In this document: positions 1-8,753 of the stretch, piece after piece
Position numbering within the stretch: position 1 is the stretch's first letter
Layout of the letters: the number at the start of each line of letters is the position of its first letter
Assembly: GCA_964494985.1 (NCBI GenBank)
Contig: CAZBUB010000026.1
Coordinates: 1-37,705, forward strand
Origin: CAZBUB01 sp964494985
GTDB lineage: Bacteria; Desulfobacterota; Desulfovibrionia; Desulfovibrionales; Desulfothermaceae
DNA length: 37,705 nt
Reading direction: 5' to 3'
Made by a program: the position numbers and the translations under genes
The notes under the pieces: generated by a model
The model's input: only the letters and a program-made list of their open reading frames with translations
Databases searched by the model: none
What the model was told of the DNA's origin: nothing

Positions 1-13
1 GCGCCTTTTTTTT
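1..13 (+). terminator. Possible tail of an intrinsic terminator cut by the window edge
   Basis: The window opens with GCGCC followed by eight T. This is what the 3' arm and U-tract of a plus-strand intrinsic terminator look like, but the 5' arm would lie outside the window, so the hairpin cannot be verified. Confidence 0.25.
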
Positions 14-113
14 GCTGGGTAACTCGTATGTTGCTTTTTTACGGCAGGATAGGCAGAATAATTCAGGTGCTTGGGAATAAAAGGCTGTTAAGTTAGCTGC
101 AAAGGGGGAGAGG

Positions 114-599
114 TTATTGGGTCGTGGGATGTTCTTGTTGGGCGCTACCCAAGGAATGCAGCATATTCTGTCCTTCCTGAGTTCTTTTCCAAGCCTCAAA
201 TGATTGCATCCAATCCAGAAACTCCTGGACTTCGTCTTCTAGTTGCTGCTCATTGGCTTGGACCCAAATGTGAAAGGCAGTCATTTCTACCTCAAAACTT
301 TTACTGTTTAAAACCCCTGGAATGATGTGAGAGTCGAATTTTTTGCCATCCAAATATTGGCTGATGAAATCTACCAAAAATTTTTGCGATTTTTCAGGGG
401 TGATGGTTTGTTGATTGAGATTTTCTGCCAAAGGGTATAGATCTGGATAGTTTTTCTGAATATGCTCTAACTCATTATCAGGGATAGCAATCTTGAGCTG
501 TTCATCCTCCATCTCCTGGACAAAGAAAAATCTGAGCCAGAGTTCAAATTTGCAAGCATCTGTGGCCTCTTTCAAAGCCTGTTTGAAACTGTTGGACAT
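114..599 (-). CDS. Conserved-looking soluble protein of unknown function
   Basis: I do not recognise this protein. It is about 161 residues, has no signal peptide or membrane segment, and is rich in Glu, Gln and aromatic residues, with several stretches that look helical (for example LEDEVQEFLDWMQSFEAWKR near the C-terminus). The frame can be opened at GTG (base 605), but the ATG at 599 is the better start: AGAGAGGTG lies 5 bases upstream and would itself contain the GTG. The gene is divergent from ugd, with about 250 bases between them. A real gene is supported by the Shine-Dalgarno, the uninterrupted frame and the ordinary amino-acid composition. No function can be proposed. Confidence 0.65.
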   Translation of the reverse strand: MSNSFKQALKEATDACKFELWLRFFFVQEMEDEQLKIAIPDNELEHIQKNYPDLYPLAENLNQQTITPEKSQKFLVDFISQYLDGKKFDSHIIPGVLNSKSFEVEMTAFHIWVQANEQQLEDEVQEFLDWMQSFEAWKRTQEGQNMLHSLGSAQQEHPTTQ

Positions 600-647
600 G
601 TACACCTCTCTTTTTATTGGTAAAGAATAATGAGTAAGCTTTAAGCC

Positions 648-675
648 TTAGGTAGTTATGCAAAACACATATAAT
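648..675 (+). promoter_or_regulatory. Candidate -10 box for ugd
   Basis: A perfect TATAAT at 670-675 lies about 180 bases upstream of the ugd ATG. The -35 region is poor (TTAGGT at 648-653, 16-base spacer), so this is only a candidate. It is the best sigma-70-like match in the divergent intergenic region. Confidence 0.25.
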
Positions 676-856
676 GTCTATGATAAATTCTGTTCCTGCT
701 GCAGTCAATGAGCAAGGGGTGATGATCCAAAATTTTTGATGACATATAAGGGCTAGGACCGTTGCTATTACAGTTTGCAGATGAAGCAAACGAGAATTTA
801 TTATTGTTGAATACAAAGAATGTTATTGATTGTTTAAAAAGTGTGGGAAGGAAATT

Positions 857-2230
857 ATGAATATTTGTATTGTGGGCACTGGATATGTGGGTTTAGTTAC
901 TGCAGCCTGCTTAGCAGAGATGGGGAATAAAGTATATTGTGTAGATTCTAATCCAAATATAATAAAAAGCTTGCAAGAAGGCTCTATACATATTTATGAG
1001 CCTGGATTGGAAGACATTGTGCAAAAAAATGTCCAAACAGATAGACTGCATTTCAGTACTGATTTAGAAGATAGTCTTCAAAAATCACTCTTTATATTTA
1101 TATGCGTGGGAACTCCTGCAGATGTGGATGGAGCTTGTAACATATCAAATGTTTCTATTGTAGCTAAAGAGATTGGCCAGAAGATGCAAGACTATAAGAT
1201 TGTAGTCAATAAGTCTACTGTACCTGTAGGAACTGCAGATAAAGTTAGAGGCTTAATCTCGCAGGAGCTAAGCATTAGAGGAGCTCAGATTGAATTCGAT
1301 GTGGTTTCTAATCCTGAGTTTTTAAAAGAAGGAGATGCTGTAAGTGACTTCCTCAAACCAGATCGAGTAGTAGTAGGCACAGACAATGTGCGCACTGCAG
1401 AGCTTTTAAAGATACTTTACAGCCCTTTTGCCAGAAGCAGGGAGAAGATGATGATCATGGGCGTGCGCAGCGCTGAAATGACCAAGTATGCTTCAAATTG
1501 TATGCTTGCGACCAAAATATCCTTTATTAACGAAATTGCCAATATTTGCGAAAAGGTTGGCGCAGATGTCCGGGAGGTTCGGTTGGGTATGGGCGCAGAC
1601 CCCAGAATCGGCTATAAGTTCATTTATCCAGGTGTAGGTTACGGGGGCTCCTGTTTTCCTAAGGATGTGCAAGCCTTAATAAATATTTCCCAGGAATATG
1701 CCTATCAGCCTCAATTGCTATATGCAGTGCACGAAGTAAATGAAAGGCAAAAGCTTATCCTGGCTCAGAAGATCGAGGATTATTTCCAGCCTCAAGGAGG
1801 TGTACAAGGCAAGACTTTGGCCCTTTGGGGATTGGCGTTCAAGGCGAATACTGACGATATCCGAGAGTCATCAGCTTTAAGCATCATAGACTATCTGACT
1901 GCTAAAGGCATGCGAATCATGGCTTACGACCCACAGGCAGGGGAAAATGCCAAGAATACGCTTTCGGATAACTCCTATGTGCAGATCTGTGAAAATGAAT
2001 ATTCCGCGCTGGAAGGAGCCCAGGCGCTAGCTGTGGTTACAGAGTGGAATCAATTTCGCAATCCAGATTTTGAAGAAATCAAATCCAGACTTCAAGCCCC
2101 AGTTATTTTTGACGGCAGAAATCTTTACCAGCCCAGTCATCTGGCACGACAGGGATTTGCCTATTTCAGCATAGGTCAGCCTGCAGGAGGCACAATAAAG
2201 TTGGAAGAGCAGGATATGCTTCTTACCTAA
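857..2230 (+). CDS. ugd: UDP-glucose 6-dehydrogenase
   Basis: Oxidises UDP-glucose to UDP-glucuronate with two NAD+, giving a precursor for capsule, exopolysaccharide or lipopolysaccharide sugars in the cytoplasm. The N-terminal NAD-binding Rossmann motif GTGYVG is at residues 7-12. The UDP-GDP-MGD family signature FLKEGDAVSDF is present. The catalytic cysteine sits in GVGYGGSCFPKD (Cys266), and a C-terminal UDP-binding domain follows. The frame extends upstream to a TTG at 830, but the family normally starts right at the Rossmann strand. ATG 857 has GGAAGGA 4 bases upstream, so I place the start there (457 residues, a normal length). No other polysaccharide gene is visible nearby. The first third is visibly more AT-rich than the rest. 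Confidence 0.95.
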   Translation: MNICIVGTGYVGLVTAACLAEMGNKVYCVDSNPNIIKSLQEGSIHIYEPGLEDIVQKNVQTDRLHFSTDLEDSLQKSLFIFICVGTPADVDGACNISNVSIVAKEIGQKMQDYKIVVNKSTVPVGTADKVRGLISQELSIRGAQIEFDVVSNPEFLKEGDAVSDFLKPDRVVVGTDNVRTAELLKILYSPFARSREKMMIMGVRSAEMTKYASNCMLATKISFINEIANICEKVGADVREVRLGMGADPRIGYKFIYPGVGYGGSCFPKDVQALINISQEYAYQPQLLYAVHEVNERQKLILAQKIEDYFQPQGGVQGKTLALWGLAFKANTDDIRESSALSIIDYLTAKGMRIMAYDPQAGENAKNTLSDNSYVQICENEYSALEGAQALAVVTEWNQFRNPDFEEIKSRLQAPVIFDGRNLYQPSHLARQGFAYFSIGQPAGGTIKLEEQDMLLT

Positions 2231-2313
2231 AATATATTCACAAACAAGGTGCGCAGCATTGGGCTGCTTTGCAACGTTTCCTTTTTCGCTATCATGCAGA
2301 ATAAAGTCTCATC

Positions 2314-2350
2314 AAAAAAACCCCGTTCTTGAAAAAGCGGGGTTTTTTTT
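2314..2350. terminator. Bidirectional intrinsic terminator between ugd and the 72-residue gene
   Basis: CCCCG (2321-2325) pairs with CGGGG (2338-2342). The stem is flanked by seven A on the left and eight T on the right, so it can end transcription from both strands. It lies between the converging ugd (plus) and the small minus-strand gene ending at 2385. The loop is 12 bases. Confidence 0.85.
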
Positions 2351-2384
2351 GACGGATTGACTAAGGTAGGAAATTCAAAATGAA

Positions 2385-2603
2385 CTATCGTACATCTAGA
2401 CGTCCCAGACAGCTTCTGAGCTGTAATTCCTGCAGCACTGCTCTTTCATACTCCAAGCTATAGAGTGGGGCAGGCTCATCTTTTTCCATAAATTTGTCGA
2501 TATACTGGGTTTCTTCCCAGAAATCGAGCAGTTCATCGTTCGGCAGAGACTTGATTTGTTCTGCTACACTGACTTCCTCAAAATAGGGGAAAAATTGGGC
2601 CAT
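2385..2603 (-). CDS. Small acidic protein of unknown function (72 residues)
   Basis: Unrecognised. It is a highly acidic, probably helical and soluble 72-residue protein with clusters such as LPNDELLDFWEETQ and LEYERAVLQELQLRS. It starts at ATG 2603 with GGAGG about 10 bases upstream. A perfect minus-strand -10 box lies about 55 bases upstream of the start, and it shares the bidirectional terminator at 2314-2350 with ugd. It therefore looks like a complete monocistronic unit. The short length and lack of a recognised domain keep confidence moderate. Confidence 0.6.
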   Translation of the reverse strand: MAQFFPYFEEVSVAEQIKSLPNDELLDFWEETQYIDKFMEKDEPAPLYSLEYERAVLQELQLRSCLGRLDVR

Positions 2604-3128
2604 TAACCAATTTCCTCCATGGGTTTGAGTTTAACCTTTTTGCTCCTGATAAGCTAGTATTATACAGATACGCATAATTTGCAAGCCATTTTTCTTCTAT
2701 TAAGGTCAGCCCCTAAGGTCAAGCACTGCAAGGGGAGCTGAAGAAAGAAGCCCTTCTCAGGCTATGGAAACAGTTGGTAGTTAGTGATTTTTTCTGGATG
2801 TTGCGAACAGAGTTCACGCCTTGTATTGAAGCCTTAAAAAGGTCCAAAAGTTGAATCCCCCATTTAGCCCCAGAATACAAAGCACTCACATGCCCCCCGG
2901 AAAGCCACTTTACAACTGGTGGCCTAAGGAGCTATATTTTTTATTTTTGTGTGGAAATCAGTTCTTGGGCCATGATAATTAGCAGTTATCTGGGGCCTGT
3001 GCAAGGCAGCTCAATAATTACTGACAACCCGTCGCTTTTCCATGTCTGGCTATGTCTTAGTCTAGGAGGCATTGGGTTGTTGCTAAATTAATAATTGTAC
3101 CGTTAGAGTTGGATCGAGGTAACTCGTT
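2604..3128. other. 525-base stretch without a recognisable gene upstream of mfd
   Basis: No convincing open frame, tRNA or known RNA was found. It holds the minus-strand promoter listed at 2659-2687 and a hairpin CAGCCCCT / AGGGG(A)GCTG at 2707-2740 with one bulged A. A second small hairpin GCCAC / GTGGC lies near 2913-2932, followed about 12 bases later by a T-rich run. The last part carries the mfd ribosome binding site. Either hairpin could belong to a small RNA, but nothing here identifies one. Confidence 0.4.
2659..2687 (-). promoter_or_regulatory. Candidate promoter of the 72-residue gene
   Basis: On the minus strand a perfect TATAAT (2664 down to 2659) lies 55 bases from the ATG. The -35 region at 17-base spacing (GGCTTG) is weak, and a TTGCAA lies closer at a 14-base spacing. 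Confidence 0.45.
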
Positions 3129-6100
3129 TTGTTTATTCCTCCTGAAATCAAAAGGATTCTAAGCAAGCCTGGAAAAAATACCCTCTCGGTATATAAGAGT
3201 GGTCCTGGCACCCAGGCTTTTTTGGCTTGTAGCGCATTGGATGCCGGTAGAAATGTGGTTGTGGTCCTGCGGGATTCTAAGGAGCTGCAAGAGTTTCAGG
3301 CCTTGACCCGGCTATTTTGCTCTGACGTTAAAGATGAGAAGAATTTCTGGGACAGACGCTGGGTAGTATTTGACGAGTTTCGGGTTGCATCCAGGGTTGT
3401 TACTTGGAGCCATCGCTGGGACGCTTTATTTGCTATGGCTATGGGCCAGGAGCCTAAAGGAGTGCTGGCCACCCTGGACAATTTCTTTCCCTATTGGCCA
3501 GATTTGCAACTTCTCGAGGAAGCTCATCTTTTTTTGTTTAGGTCTGAAGAATTTCCATTGCAGGAAATCCAAAATAAACTCTCCTGTTGGGGCTATGAAC
3601 GGGTCTCCTTAGTAAACAGGCCTGGGGAGTTTTCTTGTCGTGGAGACATTTTGGATGTGTTTGCTCCTGGCTATGACTTGCCTGTACGTCTCGAGTTTTT
3701 TGCTGATTCTTTGGAGGGGATTCGTTTGTTTGAGCCCCTTAGCCAGCGTTCTAGTCAAGAGCTCAACGAAATAGTGCTTCTGCCTGTGGGGCCTGCTGTG
3801 TTGAATCCGTCTTATATAGAACAGGCCAGGGAATACTGGAGTCATCTATGGAAAACTGGCGAGATGAGCAAAGATCAAAAAGCCAGGTTGGAACTCAGAT
3901 TGGAAAAGGAGGATTCGGCCTATATTTGGCCAGGAGTATTCTATGAGCACAAGAGTACTTTTCAGCAGTGGCTGAAAAGCGATAGCATTTTCTTGTTACC
4001 CCATGCAGAACAGTTGAGATCCGACCTGCAGGAAAAGGAGCAGGCCTGGCGCAGCTATTTGCAACAGGAAGTTGGACAGGAAGCCACATTTCCCTGGGAG
4101 ATTGCCATGCAGGGCGCAGAGCGAGCCAGACAGGCCTGGCTGGACAAGAGCCAGATACTTTTCGAAGACCTGCATGCAGAAAAGCAAGCCAAGGCTATAG
4201 AGCTTCCGGAAAAAAGATATACCAGTTTTCAAGAGCTTTTCTGGAAGCCAGAGATGCGGAAACGTCCCTGGCGTACCCTGCAACAGGCTCTCCAAGAATG
4301 GAGCAGAACGAAAAATCAGGTAATTTTGTCCTTTCAGCAGGAAAATTCCAGACGCAGATTCTTGAAACTGTTTCAGGGGGACCTGGATACAGAGATTCAA
4401 ATCCAATACCAGCCGGGTAAAAAAGGGATTTATGCCTTGATTTCCGGTCTGGACTCAGGAATGGAGCTTCAATGGAATCACCTGATTTTGTTGGCAGAGG
4501 ATGTTCTGCAGCCCAAAAAGGAGCAGGCTGCCTCCAGGACTGTTTCTAAAAGACATGAATTTAAGGGCCTTAGCAGTTCTGACCAGATCCAGGATGGCGA
4601 TCTTTTGGTGCACAGGGATTATGGTGTGGGGAAATTTGCTGGTTTGACCAGACTGCAGGTGGATGAGGCTGGAAACGATTATTTGCTCTTGCAATACGCC
4701 CAGGGAGACAAGCTGTATGTGCCTGTGGACCGCCTGAATCTGGTGCAGCCTTATAAGGGTCCTGACGGCAGTACACCTGAGCTGGATAGGCTGGGCAGCA
4801 ACAGATGGGGACGGACCAAGGCCAGAGTACGCAAGGCCTTAGAGGCCATTGCCCAGGATCTCGTGCAGATGTATGCTTACCGCAAGGTGGCAAAAGGTTA
4901 TGCATATCCATCAGTTGATGAGCTGTACAGAGAATTTGAGGCCACCTTTGATTTCCAGGAAACGCCAGATCAGGAAGGGGCAATTACTCAGGTGATTCAA
5001 GATATGGAAAGTCCAGAGCCCATGGACAGGCTTATCTGTGGGGACGCCGGCTTCGGCAAGACCGAAGTGGCTATGCGAGCCGCATTCAGGGCCGTGGCTG
5101 CGGGTAAACAAGTGGCCTTGCTCTGTCCGACTACTGTTTTGGCGGAGCAGCATTATCAGAATTTTAAGTCCAGGATGCAGGATTTTTCAGTGCAGGTGGA
5201 ATTGTTGAGCAGGTTTGTTCCTGCCTCAAGGCAGAAAAAGATTCTGCAGCAGGCGGAAAAGGGAACAGTTGATATCCTGATTGGGACCCACAGGTTGCTC
5301 TCCAGTGATGTGCGTCTGCCTAAGCTTACTTTGTTTATTTTGGACGAAGAGCAAAGGTTTGGTGTCCGGCATAAGGAGAAGCTCAAAGAAATCAGGCGCA
5401 ACATAGATGTGCTGACCCTAACTGCTACCCCAATTCCCAGGACGTTGCAGCTTTCCTTATCCGGAATCAGGCAGCTTAGTGTAATAGAAACTCCACCTCA
5501 AGAACGCAAGCCTGTACAGTCAGGGCTCATAGAAAGGGATTTTACAGAACTAAGGCAAATTCTGCGCAGGGAATTGGAGCGCGGGGGGCAAATCTTTTGG
5601 GTCTATAATCGTGTTCGCGGTCTTGAAAGAATTCGGGAATATGTCCAGTCCCTTGTTCCTGAGGCCAGGGTGGGTGTGGCCCATGGCCAATTATCCGAAC
5701 GTAGGCTGGAGGAAGCCATGCATAAGTTCTGGCATGGGGAACTGGATGTTTTGATCTGCACGGCCATTATTGAGTCTGGGCTAGATTTTCCCAAGGCCAA
5801 TACTTTGATAGTGGATCAGGCCCAGATGTTCGGTTTGGGTCAGTTATATCAGTTAAGGGGAAGGGTGGGGCGCTCCAGACATCAGGCTTATGCCTATTTT
5901 TTGGTGCCTTCTGTGGCTGCTTTGTCTGAAAAGGCTAGAAAAAGGCTGCAGGCAGTACTGGAGATGGACTATATGGGCGCAGGCTTCCATGTAGCCATGG
6001 AGGACCTGCGTATCAGAGGCGCTGGGAATATTCTAGGTGAAGCCCAGTCTGGAAACATGAACAAGGTGGGCTTGGAGCTCTTTTTGGAAATGCTCGAGCA

Positions 6101-6596
6101 GGAGGTCAGCAAGTACAAAGGGGAAGAATTGAACCAGAAGACCGAGCCTGAATTGAATATTGCCTTTGAGGCTAACATACCCGGTGATTATATTTCTGAT
6201 CCCCAGGAAAGGCTTTATTATTACCGCAAGATTTCCTCGGCTGAAAATGCCCGGGATCTTCAGAGCTGGGAAGAAGAGATCCAGGATCGCTTCGGCCCTT
6301 TGCCAGAGCAGTTGCATAATCTTTTTTCTGTGCTGCAGTTAAAGCGCATATTGGCCCGTTTGCAGGTGGAGCGTGCAGACCTCTTTCCTGGCAGAGCTTT
6401 GCTGAGTTGGCCTGAGGATACACGGCCAGTAGATCCTGAGGTCTTTTTGCATTGGCTTAACCACTGTAGTCTATCCACCAGATTCCATCCTCCTGCAAAG
6501 TTAGAGTTGCGCTTTGAGGATAAAGCAAGTATTTCTAATGCCATTCGTATCACTGGAGAAGAGCTAGGTATTTTGCAGGAGCAGGCCCAAAATTAG
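3129..6596 (+). CDS. mfd: Transcription-repair coupling factor Mfd
   Basis: ATP-dependent DNA translocase that displaces RNA polymerase stalled at lesions and recruits UvrA. At 1155 residues it has the usual full length. Order of parts: UvrB-like N-terminal module (about 1-330); RNA polymerase interaction region (the characteristic HRDYGVGKF near 495); helicase motor with Walker A GDAGFGKT at 638-645, motif II DEEQ at 739-742 and TATPIPRTLQ; second RecA-like lobe ending with RGRVGRS near 910; then the C-terminal regulatory domain. The start is TTG at 3129 with GAGGT 8 bases upstream; no in-frame ATG fits better. It is the first gene of a long plus-strand housekeeping series, followed after about 100 bases by the PPIase gene. 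Confidence 0.97.
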   Translation: MFIPPEIKRILSKPGKNTLSVYKSGPGTQAFLACSALDAGRNVVVVLRDSKELQEFQALTRLFCSDVKDEKNFWDRRWVVFDEFRVASRVVTWSHRWDALFAMAMGQEPKGVLATLDNFFPYWPDLQLLEEAHLFLFRSEEFPLQEIQNKLSCWGYERVSLVNRPGEFSCRGDILDVFAPGYDLPVRLEFFADSLEGIRLFEPLSQRSSQELNEIVLLPVGPAVLNPSYIEQAREYWSHLWKTGEMSKDQKARLELRLEKEDSAYIWPGVFYEHKSTFQQWLKSDSIFLLPHAEQLRSDLQEKEQAWRSYLQQEVGQEATFPWEIAMQGAERARQAWLDKSQILFEDLHAEKQAKAIELPEKRYTSFQELFWKPEMRKRPWRTLQQALQEWSRTKNQVILSFQQENSRRRFLKLFQGDLDTEIQIQYQPGKKGIYALISGLDSGMELQWNHLILLAEDVLQPKKEQAASRTVSKRHEFKGLSSSDQIQDGDLLVHRDYGVGKFAGLTRLQVDEAGNDYLLLQYAQGDKLYVPVDRLNLVQPYKGPDGSTPELDRLGSNRWGRTKARVRKALEAIAQDLVQMYAYRKVAKGYAYPSVDELYREFEATFDFQETPDQEGAITQVIQDMESPEPMDRLICGDAGFGKTEVAMRAAFRAVAAGKQVALLCPTTVLAEQHYQNFKSRMQDFSVQVELLSRFVPASRQKKILQQAEKGTVDILIGTHRLLSSDVRLPKLTLFILDEEQRFGVRHKEKLKEIRRNIDVLTLTATPIPRTLQLSLSGIRQLSVIETPPQERKPVQSGLIERDFTELRQILRRELERGGQIFWVYNRVRGLERIREYVQSLVPEARVGVAHGQLSERRLEEAMHKFWHGELDVLICTAIIESGLDFPKANTLIVDQAQMFGLGQLYQLRGRVGRSRHQAYAYFLVPSVAALSEKARKRLQAVLEMDYMGAGFHVAMEDLRIRGAGNILGEAQSGNMNKVGLELFLEMLEQEVSKYKGEELNQKTEPELNIAFEANIPGDYISDPQERLYYYRKISSAENARDLQSWEEEIQDRFGPLPEQLHNLFSVLQLKRILARLQVERADLFPGRALLSWPEDTRPVDPEVFLHWLNHCSLSTRFHPPAKLELRFEDKASISNAIRITGEELGILQEQAQN

Positions 6597-6698
6597 TACC
6601 TCAATTGAGCAAGTTTCAAGAAAAAACCACAATGACCAGTGGAAATCGTGACATGAAAGTATCTTATCTTGAATGAGGCTAGCAGGGAGAGTGTATAA

Positions 6699-7682
6699 GT
6701 GACAGTCATGAAATTCAAAAACCTTTTGCAAAGCCGTCTTAGCAGGCAGAGTTCCTTTTTGTTGAGCATTGTTTTCCTTTTGCTGCTCTTTTGGACCTAC
6801 TGTGGAGAAGCTGCAGCAAACGCGGTAGATAAGGTGGTGGCAGTAGTTAATGATGAGGTCATCACCAAGAGCGATTTGGAGCGGGAAATGGACAGGGAGC
6901 TGAAGCTGCAAGCTGAAATGCGTTCGGAGATTTCCAGTCAGGAACGGGAAAACCAGCAAAGACAGGTTCTGGAGTACATGATCAATAATATCCTGTTTCA
7001 ACAGGAGGCCGACAGGCTTAAGATACAGGTTTCTGATTCAGAAGTCGAAAGGCATCTGGAACGGATCAAAAAAGAACATGGCTTGGACAGCCAGGATCTG
7101 AAAGATTTTTTAGCACAGCAGGACATGGACATCCAGCAATACAAGCAGTGGCTGCAAGAGGAAATCAAAAGAAGCAGGCTGTTAAGCTCTATGGTTCGAC
7201 AGAAAGTGGTGGTCACCGAGGAAGAGATTCAGGACTACTACGAGGAGAATGAGGAGCAGTTTCAAGAGCCTGGTGAAGTAGAGTTGCAGCTGATCCTGCA
7301 TACTGAGAAAAGCAGATTGCAAGAGATCAAGGATCAAATAGATAAAGGGGAGTTGGAATTTGAAGAGGCAGCTCGAAAATTCTCTCAGGGACCAGGCGCA
7401 GAGCAGGCTGGAAAACTAGGTTCGTTGGACTGGAATGATCTTTCTAAAAGCTGGCAGGAGGCCCTTTTGCAGTTAAGACCTGGGGAGATGAGTGAAGTCT
7501 TTGCTGTGCAGGAGCATTATGCGTTGATTTTGTTGCAAGAAAAGCATATTCAATCCCAGGTCTCTCTACAGGAGGTACAGGAAGACATTCGACAGCGCAT
7601 ATATCAGCGCAAGCTGGAGGAAAGATATCAGGAATATGTGCAAAATCTTCGCTCCAGGGCGGCTGTAGATGTGAGGCTTTGA
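6699..7682 (+). CDS. Periplasmic SurA-like peptidyl-prolyl cis-trans isomerase
   Basis: Probable outer-membrane-protein chaperone and proline isomerase acting in the periplasm. A signal peptide is visible: basic start, a long Leu/Ile/Phe core and the cleavage motif ANA around residue 42. The mature protein opens with VDKVVAVVNDEVIT, typical of SurA N-terminal domains. A helical chaperone region follows, then one parvulin-type PPIase domain (about 190-285) including GKLGSLDWNDL. E. coli SurA has two such domains, so this is the shorter single-domain type. The GTG at 6699 has GGGAGA about 8 bases upstream and is preferred; ATG 6708 would remove only three residues. It is followed by the RodZ-like gene. 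Confidence 0.85.
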   Translation: MTVMKFKNLLQSRLSRQSSFLLSIVFLLLLFWTYCGEAAANAVDKVVAVVNDEVITKSDLEREMDRELKLQAEMRSEISSQERENQQRQVLEYMINNILFQQEADRLKIQVSDSEVERHLERIKKEHGLDSQDLKDFLAQQDMDIQQYKQWLQEEIKRSRLLSSMVRQKVVVTEEEIQDYYEENEEQFQEPGEVELQLILHTEKSRLQEIKDQIDKGELEFEEAARKFSQGPGAEQAGKLGSLDWNDLSKSWQEALLQLRPGEMSEVFAVQEHYALILLQEKHIQSQVSLQEVQEDIRQRIYQRKLEERYQEYVQNLRSRAAVDVRL

Positions 7683-7820
7683 ACCCTGGGGCGTTATCGC
7701 CGATTGAGGACTACAGTCGAAACTTGCTAAAAGTGCGGGGCTGTAGTTGGTTTCCATTGCAGTCGCTGCTGTAAAAACATGTTTTGGAAAATAAAATGCC
7801 TGCAGCATGTGGAGTAATAT

Positions 7821-8735
7821 ATGGATTTCAAGGAAATAGGGGAGCTTCTCAGGCAACAAAGGGAAGAGCAAGGCTGGAGCCTGGATGAGATTCATCAAAA
7901 GATCAAGATCAGTCCCTCTTGCCTGCACAACATTGAGCAAGGTGTTTTGGATGATCTGCCCCATCCAGTGTATGTTAAAGGTTTTATAAAGAATTACGCC
8001 TATTTTTTGGGTTTGGATTCCGAGAGACTCTCCCAAGAGTTTGCTCAAAGCTTAGCTCTCCATGAAGATGAAGAGGAAGAAGCAGCAGGAGCAGAACCAG
8101 TTTTAACTATAGCCAGCCAGCGTTCTCGATTTTGGCGTTGGATCAGTATACTGGTCAGTCTGCTGCTTTTGCTGCTTTTGGGCTATTTGGTCTATGATCT
8201 GTTTTTAAGCCCCTCTGTAGAGGAACAGTCCCAGGAAGAAACAGTGCTTGAAAATCAAGAGTCCAATGACCAGGATCAAAATGCTGCAAAGCAATCGGAC
8301 ACTTCCTCAGAAGGAGATGGGAATAGTGATCAGGCAGAGATTGAACTGGAGTTTGAGCCTTTGCCTGTGCCTGACTCGGAGAAAAAGGAAAAGGTAGCCA
8401 TGCTGCCTGAGGAGAGGGCCGGGGAAGATTCTGAACAACCTCAGGAAGAAAATGAAAGCAGTGAACTTCAGGCTCAAGCCTTGCCTGAAGAACAAGATCA
8501 AGATCAAGTCCATACCCTGGAGGTTTCTGCTCAAGAGGCCTGCTGGCTGCAGGCAGAGGTGGATGAGGAGACCAGGGAAATATATCTCAGGCCTGGAGAG
8601 TCTGTTAGTTTCAAGTTTTGGGAGGAGTTGCGGCTCAAGTTAGGCAACGCAGGTGGCGTGCAATTGTTCTTTAATGACCAGGAATATCCTCTCCAGGCTC
8701 AGTCCGGAGAAGTAATGGAGATCAGCCTCCCCTAA
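7821..8735 (+). CDS. RodZ-like protein: cytoplasmic HTH, one membrane span, DUF4115 end
   Basis: Bitopic membrane protein of the RodZ family, which links the MreB cytoskeleton to the cell wall machinery. Visible parts: an N-terminal helix-turn-helix domain of the HTH_25 type (about 1-75, with the conserved PVYVKGFIKNYA); one membrane segment around 107-126 (ILVSLLLLLLLGYLVYDLFL) preceded by an Arg/Trp-rich stretch; a long linker very rich in Glu, Gln and Ser (about 130-230); and a C-terminal domain like DUF4115 (from ACWLQAEVDEE to LRLKLGNAGGVQLFFN). Start ATG 7821 has GTGGAGT upstream. Only 18 bases separate its stop from recO. The family assignment is good; the morphogenetic role is inferred. 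Confidence 0.75.
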   Translation: MDFKEIGELLRQQREEQGWSLDEIHQKIKISPSCLHNIEQGVLDDLPHPVYVKGFIKNYAYFLGLDSERLSQEFAQSLALHEDEEEEAAGAEPVLTIASQRSRFWRWISILVSLLLLLLLGYLVYDLFLSPSVEEQSQEETVLENQESNDQDQNAAKQSDTSSEGDGNSDQAEIELEFEPLPVPDSEKKEKVAMLPEERAGEDSEQPQEENESSELQAQALPEEQDQDQVHTLEVSAQEACWLQAEVDEETREIYLRPGESVSFKFWEELRLKLGNAGGVQLFFNDQEYPLQAQSGEVMEISLP

Positions 8736-8753
8736 GGCTTTCCCACAGCTGTC

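Noticed and set aside
544..816. 90-codon minus-strand frame in the ugd upstream region
   Set aside because: It overlaps the start of the gene ending at 114, lacks a ribosome binding site and crosses a promoter-like AT-rich region.
2850..2875. tRNA-like T-loop word (GTTGAATCCCCC)
   Set aside because: No cloverleaf could be built around it: acceptor and anticodon arms do not pair.
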